A DNA stretch of 64,000 nt from Murimonas intestini (GTDB lineage Bacteria > Bacillota > Clostridia > Lachnospirales > Lachnospiraceae): contig NZ_JANKBI010000001.1 in the NCBI RefSeq assembly GCF_024622195.1, forward strand, positions 248,001-312,000. Direction: 5' to 3'. Position numbers and translations under genes: made by a program. Each line of letters starts with the position of its first letter. The first letter of the stretch is position 1. Positions 43,110-52,640 of the stretch are shown here, piece by piece. A model generated the notes under the pieces. It searched no databases. It saw nothing but the letters and a program-made list of their open reading frames with translations, and had not been told where the DNA came from.

Positions 43110-44462
43110 TTAAATTTTAATGAGTTCATTTGGTTTCTTGCGCATAAATGGAACACTTACCGCGATAGCTGATATAGTCACTAAAGCGGTTTCTAAAAGG
43201 GCTGCACTGTAAATTGTTGTACTGGCGAGTGTGAACACGGGGTTTGTTTTCAAAATACCAGGATCATTATGGGATGCATCGCCGTTTTCATTTGCTTGAT
43301 TTACAGTTGTATTTATCAGGTAATCACTCCCGCTCTTTACGATGCCTCCGCTTAAAATTATGGACAAGAGGATGGCCGTAACCGTGGAAAGCAGAGCCTC
43401 GATGATATGCTGTAATACGATGGAATTAGGGGTAATGCCAAGAGCTAATAAAATACCTGTTTCCTTCTTTCTCCTCTTCACCCCATAAGAAATGATAATA
43501 ATTAAAATCAACAGGCAGACAAGCAGAATTAACAAAAGTCCTGTTTCTAATAAATCATTTAAAGAAGAAAGTGCATCAATGGCCGGGCCATAAACATCAA
43601 TATCGGACCAGATACTGCAGGCGGACCAATCGATCCAATCCAGGTTCTGGATGGTGTTTACAGCATTTTCTAATTCTGCGGAGTTAGAAATTGTAAAAGT
43701 CACTTTATGAAAAAAAGTGCTCCCATCTGATCTAAAAAAAGAAGAATATGTGTTCATATCGATAAAGCAGCTATTCTCACAGAGTAAATGGGATAATTCC
43801 AGTCCGGAAGCTTCTTCCGCAGGCTGCGCTGTCTGAAAAATTCCAACGATCTGCACATTGCTCCCCTTTAAATCCATATTTTCCGTGTCATAATCTCCGG
43901 AAAGATCCTCAACGATTTCCCCCGGAAAATCCAGTCCGATAATATCACCCACAGATAAGCCGTTAGCTTCTGCCAAATTTCTATGGATCAATGCCTTCCC
44001 TCCGTCATTTTTATTAAGATGTCTTCCTTCGGTCAGCTCAAACGTACCATCAGCGAACAATTCGTCCTGTTCAGAGGAAGAGTTGCTTCGTACCGTTCCT
44101 GCATGTTCAAAGCCTGCACTCACCAGAATATCCTTTTTTAAGTAAACGTCCAGTGGTTTTCCAGCCTCATTTAACAGCTCCGCCGGCAGAGTGTTAGAAA
44201 GACACTTATAATTAACAGCGCCGAGAGTGTCAGCAATCTTTTTAATATTTTCACAGGTGAGAACATCAGTTGAACGGTAGGAGGACAGGGTTATATTTTT
44301 GCTGAAACTTAATTTTATCTGATGAATATAATTTTTCCCAGCGGCGGTGGCCGAGAGCACTGTCAAAATTAAAATAAATATTGCTGTCAATGTAAGGACC
44401 ATTATTATACTGTGAGTTATTTTGCGTGTGAAATAGTGAAATGCTCGTTTGACCGGGCTCAT
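43110..44462 (-). CDS. FtsX-type ABC permease B, module 1
   Basis: 450 residues. One N-terminal helix (IIMVLTLTAIFILILTVLSA), a large extracellular domain (about 45-300) and three C-terminal helices (LLILLVCLLILIIIISYGV; EALLSTVTAILLSIILSGG; ALLETALVTISAIAVSVPF). The loop KRRKKETGILLALGITPNSI is the coupling region typical of MacB/FtsX permeases. Pairs with the permease encoded next door. Confidence 0.92.
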   Translation of the reverse strand: MSPVKRAFHYFTRKITHSIIMVLTLTAIFILILTVLSATAAGKNYIHQIKLSFSKNITLSSYRSTDVLTCENIKKIADTLGAVNYKCLSNTLPAELLNEAGKPLDVYLKKDILVSAGFEHAGTVRSNSSSEQDELFADGTFELTEGRHLNKNDGGKALIHRNLAEANGLSVGDIIGLDFPGEIVEDLSGDYDTENMDLKGSNVQIVGIFQTAQPAEEASGLELSHLLCENSCFIDMNTYSSFFRSDGSTFFHKVTFTISNSAELENAVNTIQNLDWIDWSACSIWSDIDVYGPAIDALSSLNDLLETGLLLILLVCLLILIIIISYGVKRRKKETGILLALGITPNSIVLQHIIEALLSTVTAILLSIILSGGIVKSGSDYLINTTVNQANENGDASHNDPGILKTNPVFTLASTTIYSAALLETALVTISAIAVSVPFMRKKPNELIKI

Positions 44463-44478
44463 AATAATTCCCCTCCTA

Positions 44479-45777
44479 CTAACTCAATTTGACGAATATG
44501 TCCCCCGGCTTCATGTTAAGTAGCTGGAAGCAGGATACATAAGTGGCAGTTATGATCAAACACAAATTTATCAAAAGAACGGCTGCGATAACGGAAACCT
44601 GGGGTTGAAGTGAATTGGCTCCTATTTGTATATAATCCTGGGCCTTCAAAATAAAAGAACTGATGAAGGGTGACAAAAGCAGGGATAGTAATGCAGGCAG
44701 CAGGATTTCCACGAAATGCTGCAACATGATCCGCCGTTTGCTCACTCCCAGGGACAAGAAAATTCCCACCTCGGAAATGCGTTCTCTTGCCTGCAGTATT
44801 AAGATCATTGTGATGACGAATAAGCTGATCAGTATGGTGAATCCAGTCAGCAGTAAAAATAAGCCGGCGATCTTTTTAATGGAATCACTGTCCACCACGG
44901 TTTCATTAAAACCATCAATTAAACTATAGTGGTCCCAATTGATTTCCAGGTTTTTCACGCTCTTTATAACATCACTGCGTACACCGGAACCGGACACATA
45001 AAATTTGGCGTATGTCATGCCAAAATCATAGGGATCTAAAACAGAAGCTGTATGAAAATCTATAAAGATATCATTTGAGGCCAGTTCATACGGCTGCACT
45101 TTGTCTCCGCTGTTTAAAAATTTAGGTTCAAATAACCCAATAATTGTTACATCAGCACTGTCTGGCGCCACGGCATCATCAACGGAACTGCCTTCCGCAG
45201 TTAACCGCAGTTTATCGCCAACGCTTAGGTGGTTCAGATCAGCGTATTCTGTGCTGATGAGGGCCGACAGCCGTGAGCTGCTTTCTATATGCTCCCCTTC
45301 CCTAAGCGTTATAGTGTCATCATACAGCAGCTTAGAATCCGAGACACCGCGGACATAAGAAAACCAGCTGGAATCTTCAATGTCTTTTGTTCCTTCAGGG
45401 CTGACCATTTTGAGCGGGGTTCCATTTAAATCTGAAACTGCAGGTGTTATTACTTGATATTGGTATGCGTATTCTTCGATGTATTCCGTTTCTCTGATTT
45501 TTTCCAATACCTCCTGGGTGATAGGAAATGGTGCTGTCAGCATACTGATGGTACTGCCCTCTGATATCACCACTGCAGAATCGTAATCATATTCTGAAGA
45601 AATGGAAAAATAATTTTGTTCCTCCGGGGCCATTTGAGAAATCGCATTGTTTGCCGAATGGTAAATGGATATCATTGAAAAAATCAATGTATTCACGATC
45701 AAGAAGGTGAATATTATAAGAAACATCCGGTTTGTCTTGTGTAACAGGTATTTCATTGAGAGTGTAAAGAGATTCAT
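44479..45777 (-). CDS. FtsX-type ABC permease A, module 1
   Basis: 432 residues from the ATG at 45777 (AAAGGAG upstream). Same layout as its neighbour: N-terminal helix (FLIIFTFLIVNTLIFSMISI), extracellular domain, then LFLLLTGFTILISLFVITMILILQ, coupling loop RISEVGIFLSLGVSKRRIM and two more helices. Two different half-permeases suggest a heterodimer. Operon start follows the kinase terminator at 45847-45878, so it has its own promoter. Confidence 0.92.
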   Translation of the reverse strand: MNLFTLSMKYLLHKTNRMFLIIFTFLIVNTLIFSMISIYHSANNAISQMAPEEQNYFSISSEYDYDSAVVISEGSTISMLTAPFPITQEVLEKIRETEYIEEYAYQYQVITPAVSDLNGTPLKMVSPEGTKDIEDSSWFSYVRGVSDSKLLYDDTITLREGEHIESSSRLSALISTEYADLNHLSVGDKLRLTAEGSSVDDAVAPDSADVTIIGLFEPKFLNSGDKVQPYELASNDIFIDFHTASVLDPYDFGMTYAKFYVSGSGVRSDVIKSVKNLEINWDHYSLIDGFNETVVDSDSIKKIAGLFLLLTGFTILISLFVITMILILQARERISEVGIFLSLGVSKRRIMLQHFVEILLPALLSLLLSPFISSFILKAQDYIQIGANSLQPQVSVIAAVLLINLCLIITATYVSCFQLLNMKPGDIFVKLS

Positions 45778-45846
45778 AAAAATCAGCTCCTTTATCTTTG
45801 ATAAGATAAGGATAGCAGTAAAAAGTATGGAAAAAGTATGGATTCC

Positions 45847-45878
45847 AAAAAAAATTACCGGCATTGAAGCGCCGGTAA
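45847..45878 (-). terminator. Intrinsic terminator of two-component pair, module 1
   Basis: On the minus strand TTACCGGC (45871-45878), an 8-base loop and GCCGGTAA (45855-45862) are followed by eight T residues. It lies about 80 bases after the kinase stop. Confidence 0.9.
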
Positions 45879-45960
45879 AAAATAATGAAGTCTTACTTGG
45901 TCAAAGACAGGGCATAGGAAGAATTGTCCCACGGAAATACAGCTTTGAGATTTTTACAAC

Positions 45961-47355
45961 TTAAGAGGGCTCTGCTTCTTCTGTGAGCGGCATGATGATG
46001 GTAAACACCACACTGTTTTCCCTATTGACGATGTCATATTCAAATCCCAGTTCATCGAGAAATGTTTTCACGATGTATAAGCCGATTCCGTTTCCCGTGC
46101 CGGAGTGTGACTTATCAATCTGATAAAACGGCTGAAAGATATGAGGGATCTCATCCTCGGGGATATGGGCATTTGTATTTTCAATGGTGAGAATGCAATT
46201 ATTTCCAGAACGGCACATCTCAATAAAAACACTGGAATTCTCTTTAGAATGCACAATGCCGTTATTTATTAAATTGATAACGATCTTGGTAAATAGCTCT
46301 CTGTCTAATGTAACACAGAGATTCTCAGCGAGCTTATACTGCAGGTTTATTTTCCTGATTTCAATGAAATCCCTCTCCTTTTCAATAGCATCTAAGACTA
46401 AGCTTTGAATATCGCAGACAGAGAGATGGAGCAGTTTTTTATGAGTTTGAAGCTGGGCAGTTGTTAAAATATCCTGCACTAATTTTTCCATGGTCTCAAT
46501 CACCTGTAAGGAATGGAGCAGATACCTATCTCTGTTATCGAAAGGCTCCAGATTCATCAACATTCCTTCTGTTTCCCCTTTTAATATGGTGAGCGGTGTT
46601 TTTAATTCATGGGAAATCGCCATGAATAAATCAGAGCGCTGCTGAATCTGTTCCCGCTCTTTATTCATTTTATCCTGCAGTATAGTATTCGATGTTTTCA
46701 AATCTTCAAGGGTGGATGAAAGCTGTCTGGACATTTTATTTAAGCTGTCAGCGAGCATACCGATCTCATCCGTTCTCCTGACCCTGCATTGCCATGTCAT
46801 GTCAAGGGTAGTCATGCGTTTCGCTATTTTACTGATATCTACAATGGGTTTCGCAATAAACCTCGAATAAATGAGAGCTATCACCATTGACGCTGCGAAT
46901 ATGACACTGAGAATCAACGGATACAAACTTTTGATCGTGTTTACAATATCAGCCCCTCCCGTGTGGGAAATGGAGATATCCAGGCGGTAGAGCTTATTTG
47001 AATTCATGAAATCCCAGGAGATCACCTGTCCGATGGTGGCGTCTTTAATCAGAAGACTCTTCGATAAGTCCACACAGTAAATATCATTCTGCTTATCATC
47101 ATAAAGCTGCGCTTCAGTACCGTTTTCCAGACAGAACGCCATTATATAATCTTCTATCTCCGATTCAGGTACACCTTCTAAAGTCATGATTAATTTATCT
47201 GTTTCAGTGCTTAAATCAGCGGATATTTTTTCAATATAACGGAGTGGTAAATAGTGTTGGACCACCCCCACAATGGCAACACTTGTGAGCGATAAAATAC
47301 AAAAAAGCTGGAGGAATAATTTAACGCTTAGGTGCTTCCTGATTTCGACCGGCAA
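45961..47355 (-). CDS. Sensor histidine kinase, module 1
   Basis: About 464 residues if it starts at the TTG at 47355; the start is uncertain because no clear site exists and it overlaps the regulator by 35 bases. Two membrane helices flank a ~130-residue extracellular domain. Next come a HAMP domain (SRFIAKPIVDISKIAKRMTTLD), the H-box AISHELKTPLTILKGE, N-box VINLINNGIVHSKE and G-box GTGNGIGLYIVKTF. It belongs with the OmpR regulator before it and probably controls the ABC genes downstream. Confidence 0.9.
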   Translation of the reverse strand: MPVEIRKHLSVKLFLQLFCILSLTSVAIVGVVQHYLPLRYIEKISADLSTETDKLIMTLEGVPESEIEDYIMAFCLENGTEAQLYDDKQNDIYCVDLSKSLLIKDATIGQVISWDFMNSNKLYRLDISISHTGGADIVNTIKSLYPLILSVIFAASMVIALIYSRFIAKPIVDISKIAKRMTTLDMTWQCRVRRTDEIGMLADSLNKMSRQLSSTLEDLKTSNTILQDKMNKEREQIQQRSDLFMAISHELKTPLTILKGETEGMLMNLEPFDNRDRYLLHSLQVIETMEKLVQDILTTAQLQTHKKLLHLSVCDIQSLVLDAIEKERDFIEIRKINLQYKLAENLCVTLDRELFTKIVINLINNGIVHSKENSSVFIEMCRSGNNCILTIENTNAHIPEDEIPHIFQPFYQIDKSHSGTGNGIGLYIVKTFLDELGFEYDIVNRENSVVFTIIMPLTEEAEPS

Positions 47356-48025
47356 TCTTATAACCCATGCCCCAGACTGTTTCAATAAGTTCCATATCCA
47401 ATTTTTTCCTGATGTTTTTGATATGGTTGTCGACAACTTTCTCATTCCCATAATAGTCCTCTCCCCATAGGATATCCAGCAGATGTGTGCGTGTGAACAC
47501 CTGATTTTTATGTTCCAGCATAAATTTGATCAGTTCATATTCTTTCGGTGTAAACTTTATCTGTTCCTCTTTATAATAAATTTCAGCTCTTGCTGTCTCC
47601 ACCCTCAGATCGCCGAAGATCAAAGCCGTATTTTTATCTACTGTGTTTATCTTCTTATTTCTTCTAAAGATTGCTTCAATTCTTTTCATAAGTATGGGAT
47701 AGGAAAAAGGCTTTATGATATAATCATCCGCCTCCAGATCAAAGCCGTGAGACTGGTCCTTTTCTTTTCCCAGGGCTGTTAACAGTATGACAGGGACATC
47801 GGACGAGCCTCTGATTTTACTCAATAAGTCGTAACCATTCATTCTCGGCATCATGATGTCTAAAATCACCAGATCCGGAGAAGCTTCCCTGAATTTATGA
47901 TATCCGTCAATCCCATCATTAGCAGTTATTATATTATATCCGTGTTGTTTAATAAAGGATTTCAATATATTCCTGATGCTTTCATCATCCTCAACAATTA
48001 GTATAGTTAATTCGCAATTCCCCAT
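47321..48025 (-). CDS. OmpR-family response regulator, module 1
   Basis: 234 residues, GAGGAGG site. Receiver: VEDDESIRN, phosphoacceptor Asp56 in VILDIMMPRMNG, Thr in ILLTALG, Lys in YIIKPFSYP. C-terminal winged helix: FTPKEYELIKFMLEHKNQVFTRTHLLDILWGEDYYGNEKVVDNHIKNIRKKL. First gene of the module; partner of the following kinase. Confidence 0.95.
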   Translation of the reverse strand: MGNCELTILIVEDDESIRNILKSFIKQHGYNIITANDGIDGYHKFREASPDLVILDIMMPRMNGYDLLSKIRGSSDVPVILLTALGKEKDQSHGFDLEADDYIIKPFSYPILMKRIEAIFRRNKKINTVDKNTALIFGDLRVETARAEIYYKEEQIKFTPKEYELIKFMLEHKNQVFTRTHLLDILWGEDYYGNEKVVDNHIKNIRKKLDMELIETVWGMGYKIAGRNQEAPKR

Positions 48026-48114
48026 AAAAACCTCCTCATATAATTAAAAGCATATAAAAAGTATATCATGGATCACATATATATTCGACTGGAAACTGCT
48101 TTAAAGAATAGAAA

Positions 48115-48157
48115 AGCCGGGGAACAATCTGTCGATCGGACAAATTGTTCCCCGGCT
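48115..48157 (-). terminator. Terminator after FtsH operon
   Basis: AGCCGGGGAACAATCTGTC (48115-48133) and GACAAATTGTTCCCCGGCT (48139-48157) form a 19-bp stem with one mismatch. The minus strand continues TTTTC. Located 22 bases after the DUF308 gene. Confidence 0.85.
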
Positions 48158-48178
48158 CATTACCACATCAAGTTTTCT

Positions 48179-48718
48179 TTAACGTAAACCTATCTTACTG
48201 ACTGCCATTACAATGCTGTCGATTCCGGACAAGATAAAGTAGATACCGATCAGAAATCCTGCCGTAAAAAGAGATATAACAGGATTAATGATCATCATGC
48301 ACCCCACAATAATTCCTATTATGTTCATGATAAGAGTAAAATAGTAAAAGAAACTTCCTGCCATAATCCGGATGATACTCAAATGTGACAGTCTGGAGAT
48401 ACAGTGTGCTATAAACCAGATAGGCAGGAGAAGTACCAGGATCCATTTCCCTGCACTGGGATATACCAGAAGCATAATACCTGCCATGACGCTGAAAATA
48501 CCGGAAATCAGAGAGACAGCAGGGCCAAATCCTGTATACCGTTCCATTTTTACATAGAACATAATATCAGTGATTCCCATGACAACAGCTATTATGCCGT
48601 AGAGGATCACAATCCCCGTCAATGCTGTTTCCGGACGAACAAAGATAAAAACTCCAAGAAAGACCATTATAATCCCAATTATCAGCTCTAGCCAGCCAAA
48701 AGCAGAACGTTTTCTCAT
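48179..48718 (-). CDS. DUF308 (HdeD-like) membrane protein
   Basis: 179 residues, six hydrophobic segments in three pairs (WLELIIGIIMVFLGVFIFV; TGIVILYGIIAVVMGITDI; VSLISGIFSVMAGIMLLVYP and so on), the internal-repeat pattern of HdeD/DUF308 proteins. HdeD is linked to acid stress in enterobacteria; the role in Clostridia is unknown. Its start overlaps the FtsH stop (ATGA), so the two are coupled. Confidence 0.9.
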   Translation of the reverse strand: MRKRSAFGWLELIIGIIMVFLGVFIFVRPETALTGIVILYGIIAVVMGITDIMFYVKMERYTGFGPAVSLISGIFSVMAGIMLLVYPSAGKWILVLLLPIWFIAHCISRLSHLSIIRIMAGSFFYYFTLIMNIIGIIVGCMMIINPVISLFTAGFLIGIYFILSGIDSIVMAVSKIGLR

Positions 48719-50541
48719 TGGTTTGCACCTCCCTGGTTTAAGATTTCCATAAATTCTTCGCCGTTTATTGTTTCTCTCTCGTAAAGGAACTGAGCCAGTT
48801 CATCCAGCTTTTCTCTGTTCTCTGAAAGAATCTTCCTTGCTTTTTCATGCTGTTTTTTTACCAGCTCCACAACCTTTTTATCTATCTCTTTTTGCGTGTT
48901 CGCGGAACATGTCAGAGAAGTGTCCCCGCCTAAATACTGGTTAGTTACCGTTTCCATCGCCACCATATCGAATTCTTCACTCATGCCGTAACGGGTGATC
49001 ATGGCCCTTGCCAGCTTAGTCGCCTGTTCTATGTCATTGGAAGCGCCGGTAGTAATCTCACCAAACACGATCTCTTCCGCTGCACGCCCTCCTGTAAAGG
49101 TAACGATCTTGTTCTCTATTTCCTTCTGGGTCATCAGATACTTGTCACCTTCTTCTACCTGCATAGTGTACCCCAATGCGCCGGAAGTCCGGGGGATGAT
49201 GGTGATTTTCTGAACCGGAGCCGAATGGCTCTGCATGGCAGCTGCCAAGGCATGGCCGATTTCATGATATGCCACAACCTTTTTCTCATGGTCGGAAAGG
49301 ACTGAATTTTTCTTTTGGTATCCGGCAATAACTGTCTCAATACTCTCCTCTAAATCCGCCTGGTTTACTATTGTCCGGCCAGCACGCACGGCGCTGAGCG
49401 CTGCCTCATTAATAATATTGGCCAATTCGGCGCCGGAAGCCCCTGATGCCATGCGGGCGATAGTATGGAAGTTGACATCATCAGCAACCTTGATCTTCTT
49501 TGCATGGACTTTTAAGATTGCCTCACGGCCCAGCAGATCCGGCAATTCCACGGGAACACGCCTGTCGAAACGTCCGGGACGCGTCAGTGCAGGGTCCAGA
49601 GATTCCGGCCTGTTAGTAGCGGCCAGAATGATCACTCCGTTATTTCCTTCAAAGCCGTCCATTTCAGTGAGAAGCTGGTTTAATGTCTGCTCCCTCTCAT
49701 CGTTTCCGCCTATCTGTCCGTCACGCTTTTTTCCAATGGCATCTATCTCATCAATAAATACAATACAAGGCGCTTTTTCTTTGGCCTGTTTAAACAAATC
49801 ACGCACTTTTGAAGCACCCATGCCTACAAACATCTCAACAAATTCAGAACCTGAGATTGCAAAAAACGGGACGCCAGCTTCACCGGCCACGGCTTTCGCC
49901 AACATGGTTTTACCTGTACCCGGAGGTCCTACAAGAAGGAGGCCCTTAGGCATGGAAGCGCCTGCATCTGTGTATTTCTTTGTATTATGCAGGTAATCCA
50001 CGATCTCGGCCAGGCTCTCTTTGGCCTCATCCTCTCCTGCCACATCACTAAAATGTATACCTTGTGTGGACTGCACATAAACTTTTGCATTGCTCTTCCC
50101 CATTCCAAAAGCCATGGAGTCCTTGCCGCCCATCTGCTGCAGCATTTTCTTGCTCATATACTGTCCAAGGCCAATAAAAATCACCATTGGAAGAATAAAT
50201 GTCAACAGGAAACTTAAGACAGGCGACATTTTCTGTTCAATATTTTTTTCAAACTTTGCCCCGGATTCATACAGCCGTTCTGCCAGGGTAGGGTCGTTCA
50301 TAACGCCGGTTTTGTAGATCACCGTGTTTTCTTTATCCGTAAAAATAATTTGCGAATCGTCAATTTCTACCTGCCCGATATTTTTACTCTCTATCATCCC
50401 CATAAAAGTTCCGTAATCAATTTCCTGCACCTGCTTCTGCATAAGAAGCGGGGACACAATAACATTAAAGAGGAACAAGATCAGCAGGACGATTCCATAG
50501 TAATAAATGAGCGGCTTCTTTGGGGTTTTTACTTCTTTCAT
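48715..50541 (-). CDS. ftsH: ATP-dependent zinc metalloprotease FtsH
   Basis: 608 residues. Two membrane helices (about 12-30 and 107-126) enclose the periplasmic domain. Walker A GPPGTGKT is at 205-212, Walker B VFIDEIDA at about 261-268, and the zinc site HEIGH at 426-430. The pore motif is in SEFVEMFVG. It degrades membrane and some soluble proteins. It lies in an operon with a helical protein and DUF308 rather than beside hpt/tilS, so it may be an accessory copy tied to a stress response; that the genome has another FtsH is inference. Confidence 0.95.
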   Translation of the reverse strand: MKEVKTPKKPLIYYYGIVLLILFLFNVIVSPLLMQKQVQEIDYGTFMGMIESKNIGQVEIDDSQIIFTDKENTVIYKTGVMNDPTLAERLYESGAKFEKNIEQKMSPVLSFLLTFILPMVIFIGLGQYMSKKMLQQMGGKDSMAFGMGKSNAKVYVQSTQGIHFSDVAGEDEAKESLAEIVDYLHNTKKYTDAGASMPKGLLLVGPPGTGKTMLAKAVAGEAGVPFFAISGSEFVEMFVGMGASKVRDLFKQAKEKAPCIVFIDEIDAIGKKRDGQIGGNDEREQTLNQLLTEMDGFEGNNGVIILAATNRPESLDPALTRPGRFDRRVPVELPDLLGREAILKVHAKKIKVADDVNFHTIARMASGASGAELANIINEAALSAVRAGRTIVNQADLEESIETVIAGYQKKNSVLSDHEKKVVAYHEIGHALAAAMQSHSAPVQKITIIPRTSGALGYTMQVEEGDKYLMTQKEIENKIVTFTGGRAAEEIVFGEITTGASNDIEQATKLARAMITRYGMSEEFDMVAMETVTNQYLGGDTSLTCSANTQKEIDKKVVELVKKQHEKARKILSENREKLDELAQFLYERETINGEEFMEILNQGGANQ

Positions 50542-50966
50542 AGTATTCTTTCTCCTTCCTTTTCCAGCAGCGTCATCTGTGCGTCCATGGCCTTCAGCGA
50601 GATCAGCAGAGCATTATCAGCAGCCTGCATGGCAAAATCCAGTGCATATTCCGCAAGAAGGACTTTTTCTTCAGCCGAAAATGTGTCACCCCAATGATCT
50701 GAAGCAGGATTTTCAAAATTTTTCTCCTGAAAAAACTCTTCCACCCTATCACAGGACTCCGCAAGACTGCCTACAACATGAGCTTTTGAAAAACGCAGCT
50801 TATTGCGGAGAGCAATTTCATTTTTGACACACTCCTTTTGAAGGGCTTCTACTTCTGCCAGTATTTGGGCATGATCTGCAGATTCACTTAAGTGGATCCG
50901 GTTATGTACCTGGCCAATCTTATTATCCAGTTCACAAAGCTTTACAGACAAAAATTCTTGTGTCAT
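50538..50966 (-). CDS. Helical protein of FtsH operon, function unknown
   Basis: 142 residues from the ATG at 50966 (AAAGGAG upstream). Nearly all helical and charged, with heptad-like runs (LSVKLCELDNKIGQVHNRIHL; LAEVEALQKECVKNEIALRNKL) and no membrane segment. I do not recognise a family. Its stop overlaps the FtsH start (ATGA), so it is made with FtsH and may be a substrate adaptor or binding partner. It has its own promoter at 51035-51063. Confidence 0.75.
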   Translation of the reverse strand: MTQEFLSVKLCELDNKIGQVHNRIHLSESADHAQILAEVEALQKECVKNEIALRNKLRFSKAHVVGSLAESCDRVEEFFQEKNFENPASDHWGDTFSAEEKVLLAEYALDFAMQAADNALLISLKAMDAQMTLLEKEGERIL

Positions 50967-51034
50967 ATCAGGGGCTCCTTTCTTTATTTTATTAGATTTA
51001 TCAGATGCCGGTCCGTCATCCAAACCCTGATTTT

Positions 51035-51063
51035 ATTTTATCCACACTGCTGGTCTGCATCAA
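51035..51063 (-). promoter_or_regulatory. FtsH operon promoter
   Basis: On the minus strand TTGATG (51058-51063), 17-base spacer, TAAAAT (51035-51040), about 70 bases before the first gene. Confidence 0.65.
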
Positions 51064-51090
51064 CTGCCAAAAGTAAAGCCGTGTATAGAC

Positions 51091-51132
51091 AAAAAATCCA
51101 GAGTGTAAAGTATCTTTACACTCTGGAAAAAA
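51091..51132 (-). terminator. Intrinsic terminator after TetR gene
   Basis: TCCAGAGTGTAAAG (51097-51110) and CTTTACACTCTGGA (51114-51127), a perfect 14-bp stem with a 3-base loop, with T6 on the minus strand. It starts about 30 bases after the TetR stop. Confidence 0.9.
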
Positions 51133-51156
51133 TGTCAAACATAAATATCCAATATA

Positions 51157-51711
51157 TTACTTTTCTGCATCTGCTGTTTTAGTTGGGGAGATACCGCCCG
51201 TCATCAGAAGATACACACCATGGACAATCTGATCCAGATTTTTCGTGTCTTCCTCCGTCCACTCCCTGAGGATCCCGATAATGGCCTGACTGTGATACCG
51301 TATAACCAGCTTCAGCTCAAATCTGCTGCAGCCCTGGTATAAATTATTTTCCTCTATAAGCTGTTCAAACAATCGGTAGGTCTGCTGTTCCATAAGCCGT
51401 TCAATCTCGTCACCATAATTGGACTGAACCGTCTTTTTAATATATGGCAGTGCATTGATCGCCATAAGGAAAAAATATCTGAGAGCCGACTCCGCCTCTC
51501 TCTGGTTCCTGGCTTCCCGCATGAATTCTTCTTTACTCTGTTCCAGAATCCAGCGAAGCAGGTCCGGTATGTCCTCAAAATGATAATAGAAGGACTGCCT
51601 GGTAATATGGCACTCCTCTACAATATCTTTTACAGTCAGTTTCTTGACTTTCTTTTCGATCAGAAGCGTATGAACCGCCTCTGCGATCAGCTTTTTCATG
51701 TCCACGGGCAT
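51157..51711 (-). CDS. TetR-family transcriptional regulator
   Basis: 184 residues, TAGGAG site. HTH: VKKLTVKDIVEECHITRQSFYYHFEDIPDLLRWILEQ. The C-terminal domain is helical. A 24-bp palindrome 28 bases upstream of the start is probably its own operator. It is followed by a terminator, so it is transcribed alone; it may control the FtsH operon downstream. Confidence 0.9.
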   Translation of the reverse strand: MPVDMKKLIAEAVHTLLIEKKVKKLTVKDIVEECHITRQSFYYHFEDIPDLLRWILEQSKEEFMREARNQREAESALRYFFLMAINALPYIKKTVQSNYGDEIERLMEQQTYRLFEQLIEENNLYQGCSRFELKLVIRYHSQAIIGILREWTEEDTKNLDQIVHGVYLLMTGGISPTKTADAEK

Positions 51712-51939
51712 ATACAGTCTCCTAAGATAATGATGCCCGGGGGCAAAAGATCTTTTGTCCCCAGCACCATAATTATGTAGTCAATAAAAAATACAGATTA
51801 ACCGTTCCAAAGTGTGATTTTATAAATATCTGAATGAAAGAGATCATACTCCATCAGAAATAGAGAATTCCACTTAGGAATTATATCACATTTAGGATAA
51901 TATAAATATACCTGTTCCTTCGAAATGATAGTAAATTGT
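51712..51939. other. Intergenic region before module 2
   Basis: 228 bases between the ABC ATPase stop and the TetR start. Apart from the palindrome at 51739-51762 it is AT-rich. No gene or clear terminator for module 2 is seen. Confidence 0.5.
51739..51762. promoter_or_regulatory. 24-bp palindrome, probable TetR operator
   Basis: GGGGGCAAAAGA followed by TCTTTTGTCCCC is a palindrome with one mismatch pair, centred on AGATCT. It lies directly upstream of the TetR gene (start 51711). Confidence 0.7.
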
Positions 51940-52626
51940 TTATGTTATTAGTCCGTCACTCACTGTAATGATACGGTTGCTGCTTTTTGCCGCCTCCGAT
52001 GAATGAGTAACCATGATAATCGTCTGTCTCCGTTCCCTGTTGATCCGCTGCAGCAGACTCATGATTTCTGTTCCGGTGCGGCTGTCAAGATTTCCCGTCG
52101 GCTCGTCCGCAAATAGAATTTCAGGGTTTCCAATCAATGCTCGGGCGATCGCAACACGTTGTTGCTGTCCTCCTGACAGTTCACGGGGGGTATGTTTTCG
52201 TTTATCAGATAAACCGACTACCTCTAAAATATCTTTCAGCGGTTTTTTATAGTCACGCATTTTCTTTTCGTCCAATAAAAGCGGAAGCATGATATTTTCC
52301 TCTACATTCAAATTGGGGATAAGATTGTAAAACTGGAAAACAAATCCTATGTTCTGCCGTCTTATCCGGCTCATTTTTTCATCATTGAATTTTGAAATAT
52401 CCATGCCGTTCATAAAGACAGAGCCGCTTGTAGGCATATCAAGCCCGCCAAGAATATAAAGCAGCGTACTTTTTCCAGAGCCGGACTGTCCCATGATAGA
52501 AACAAATTCACCCTGAGCAACTTTCAGTGATATGCTTTTCAACACTCTTGTTTTAGTGCCGCCAAGTTGAAAATCCTTGACTATATTTTTGCCCTCAATG
52601 GCAACTTTTTCTGCTAATCCGTTCAT
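51940..52626 (-). CDS. ABC transporter ATPase (MacB type), module 2
   Basis: 228 residues, GGGAGG site. Walker A GQSGSGKST, signature LSGGQQQR, Walker B ILFADEPTGNLD, H-loop VTHSSEAA. It follows the large permease by 14 bases and powers it. The type is common in peptide-antibiotic resistance and lipoprotein release. Confidence 0.95.
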   Translation of the reverse strand: MNGLAEKVAIEGKNIVKDFQLGGTKTRVLKSISLKVAQGEFVSIMGQSGSGKSTLLYILGGLDMPTSGSVFMNGMDISKFNDEKMSRIRRQNIGFVFQFYNLIPNLNVEENIMLPLLLDEKKMRDYKKPLKDILEVVGLSDKRKHTPRELSGGQQQRVAIARALIGNPEILFADEPTGNLDSRTGTEIMSLLQRINRERRQTIIMVTHSSEAAKSSNRIITVSDGLIT

Positions 52627-52640
52627 TTAGCAATCCCTCC

